Assembly: GCF_900106065.1 (NCBI RefSeq)
Contig: NZ_LT629796.1
Coordinates: 2,764,001 to 2,828,000 of the forward strand
Source: Pseudomonas mandelii
GTDB taxonomy: Bacteria > Pseudomonadota > Gammaproteobacteria > Pseudomonadales > Pseudomonadaceae
DNA length: 64,000 nt
Reading direction: 5' to 3'
The position numbers and the translations under genes were made by a program. The first letter of the stretch is position 1, and every line of letters begins with the position of its first letter. A model generated the notes under the pieces. The model ran no database searches, had not been told where the DNA came from, and saw nothing but the letters and a program-made list of their open reading frames with translations. Below, in pieces: positions 63,102 through 64,000 of this stretch.

Positions 63102-64000
63102 CTAAGGCTCTATGTGTTCTTCCGGGCTTCTGACGCGCCGTCCGTCTTCCTTTGAGAGCTGGGAGAAGATCGTCGCGGCCAGCATCGCCATGATTCCGAC
63201 CGTCACAAACGTCAGCTGGAACGCACCCAGCACCGTGTCCACGCCATCGTTACCGATCTCTGCGGTAAAGCCGCCGAGCAACGCGCCGGCACAGGCAACG
63301 CCAAGGCTCAGGGACAATTGCGCGACCACCGACAGCAGGCTGTTGCCGCTGCTGGCGCTGGCGTCGTCGAGGTCGATCAGGGTCACGGTGTTCATGGCGG
63401 TGAACTGCAAGGAGTTGATCGCGCCGAGAATCGCCAGCATCCCCAGCAGCAGCCAGTACGGCGTCTGCTCGCTGACCAGGCCCATGCTCGCCAGCATCAG
63501 CCCCAGCGCCAGGGTGTTGCCGGTGAGCACGATGCGATAGCCCAGGCGCTCAATCAGCGGACGCGCCACCGATTTGGCGACCATCGCCGCAGCGGCCAGC
63601 GGCAACATGCTCATCCCGGCTTGTGACGGCGAATAACCCAGCGCCACTTGCAGCAACAACGGCACGAGGAACGGCAGGGCGCCGCTGCCCAGGCGGGCGA
63701 ACAGGTTGCCGAGGATGCCCACGGCAAACGTCCGGGTCTTGAACAGCGACGGCGCGAACAGCGGATTATCGATGTGCCCGGCGCGCAGCCAATACGCCGC
63801 CAGACACGCCATGCCGCCGAACAGCAGCAACATCACCCGCAAGTGCGGCAGGTGCAGTTCACCGAGGCCTTCCATGGCGATGGTGATCAGAATCATCGCC
63901 GCGCCGAACAGCAAAAAGCCCAAGCTGTCGAAGCGCGTGCGTTCAGTGCCGCGCAGGTCGGGAATGAACTTCCACACGGCGTAGCAGCCGATGGCGCCCA
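63102..64000 (-). CDS. MFS transporter (DHA2/MdtD-like), 5' end outside the window
   Basis: The frame is open to the right edge, so the start is not in the window. About 299 codons of the C-terminal half are visible: KFIPDLRGTERTRFDSLGFL and PLLLQVALGYSPSQAGMSML fit 14-helix DHA2 drug pumps of the MdtD branch. An internal GTG at 63977 is not a convincing start. Confidence 0.85.
   Translation of the reverse strand, partial: GAIGCYAVWKFIPDLRGTERTRFDSLGFLLFGAAMILITIAMEGLGELHLPHLRVMLLLFGGMACLAAYWLRAGHIDNPLFAPSLFKTRTFAVGILGNLFARLGSGALPFLVPLLLQVALGYSPSQAGMSMLPLAAAAMVAKSVARPLIERLGYRIVLTGNTLALGLMLASMGLVSEQTPYWLLLGMLAILGAINSLQFTAMNTVTLIDLDDASASSGNSLLSVVAQLSLSLGVACAGALLGGFTAEIGNDGVDTVLGAFQLTFVTVGIMAMLAATIFSQLSKEDGRRVRSPEEHIEP

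Overview
The window looks like a chromosomal segment of a Pseudomonas, most likely of the P. fluorescens group. The right half carries the gene order metK – transketolase – epd – pgk – fba that is typical of the genus, LigB, MltA and DbpA of pseudomonad type, and many GCGAGCAGGCTCGC-type REP palindromes between genes. The left half is an accessory island of lower and more variable GC, with insertion sequences, orphan Pseudomonas families, phage-defence genes and an arsenic-resistance cluster.

Layout. 1–1287: the 3' part of an ISL3-family element, running off the left edge and breaking into a reading frame. 1289–11441: accessory genes of little-known function. They include three nuclease-fold proteins, a DUF4238 protein, an XRE regulator, a DEDDh exonuclease and several small Pseudomonas-only families. 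Three copies of an unnamed structured repeat (2440–2537, 3214–3327, 7692–7810) sit among them; two of the copies directly follow the stop codon of a plus-strand gene. 11555–14129: a complete IS21-family element with a 5-bp target duplication. 14278–23380: arsenic resistance. An eight-gene minus-strand operon (arsenate reductase, arsR, arsB, arsC, arsH, a second-type arsC, arsO, MFS pump) is flanked by arsN2, arsN1, an SMR pump, a MerR regulator and an ACR3-like carrier. 23453–32065: a lipoprotein, then a defence segment. It holds a Gabija-like OLD nuclease/UvrD helicase pair with a divergent zinc/OB-fold-like gene, several unknown genes, and a two-gene CBASS made of a Cap15-like membrane effector and a CD-NTase. 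The island ends near 32542 inside a Na+/H+ antiporter gene whose 3' third is missing.

32543–64000: core chromosome. It holds two transporters of the MFS and DMT classes, a MAPEG protein, MltA, a cytochrome c lipoprotein, LigB, the metK/ArsR-methyltransferase pair, the tkt-epd-pgk-fba run of central carbon metabolism with two small lipoproteins, a RAYT transposase bounded by nested inverted repeats, a PL7 alginate lyase, a receiver-PAS-GGDEF-EAL protein, YgjP-like, ElaA, solute-binding, YccS, YhiN and DbpA proteins, and a partial MFS pump at the right edge.

The most unusual item is the three-copy repeat. Its hairpin stems change in sequence but keep pairing, and it sits at gene boundaries like a cassette recombination site or a structured RNA. 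I know of no name for it. No rRNA, tRNA or CRISPR array was seen.
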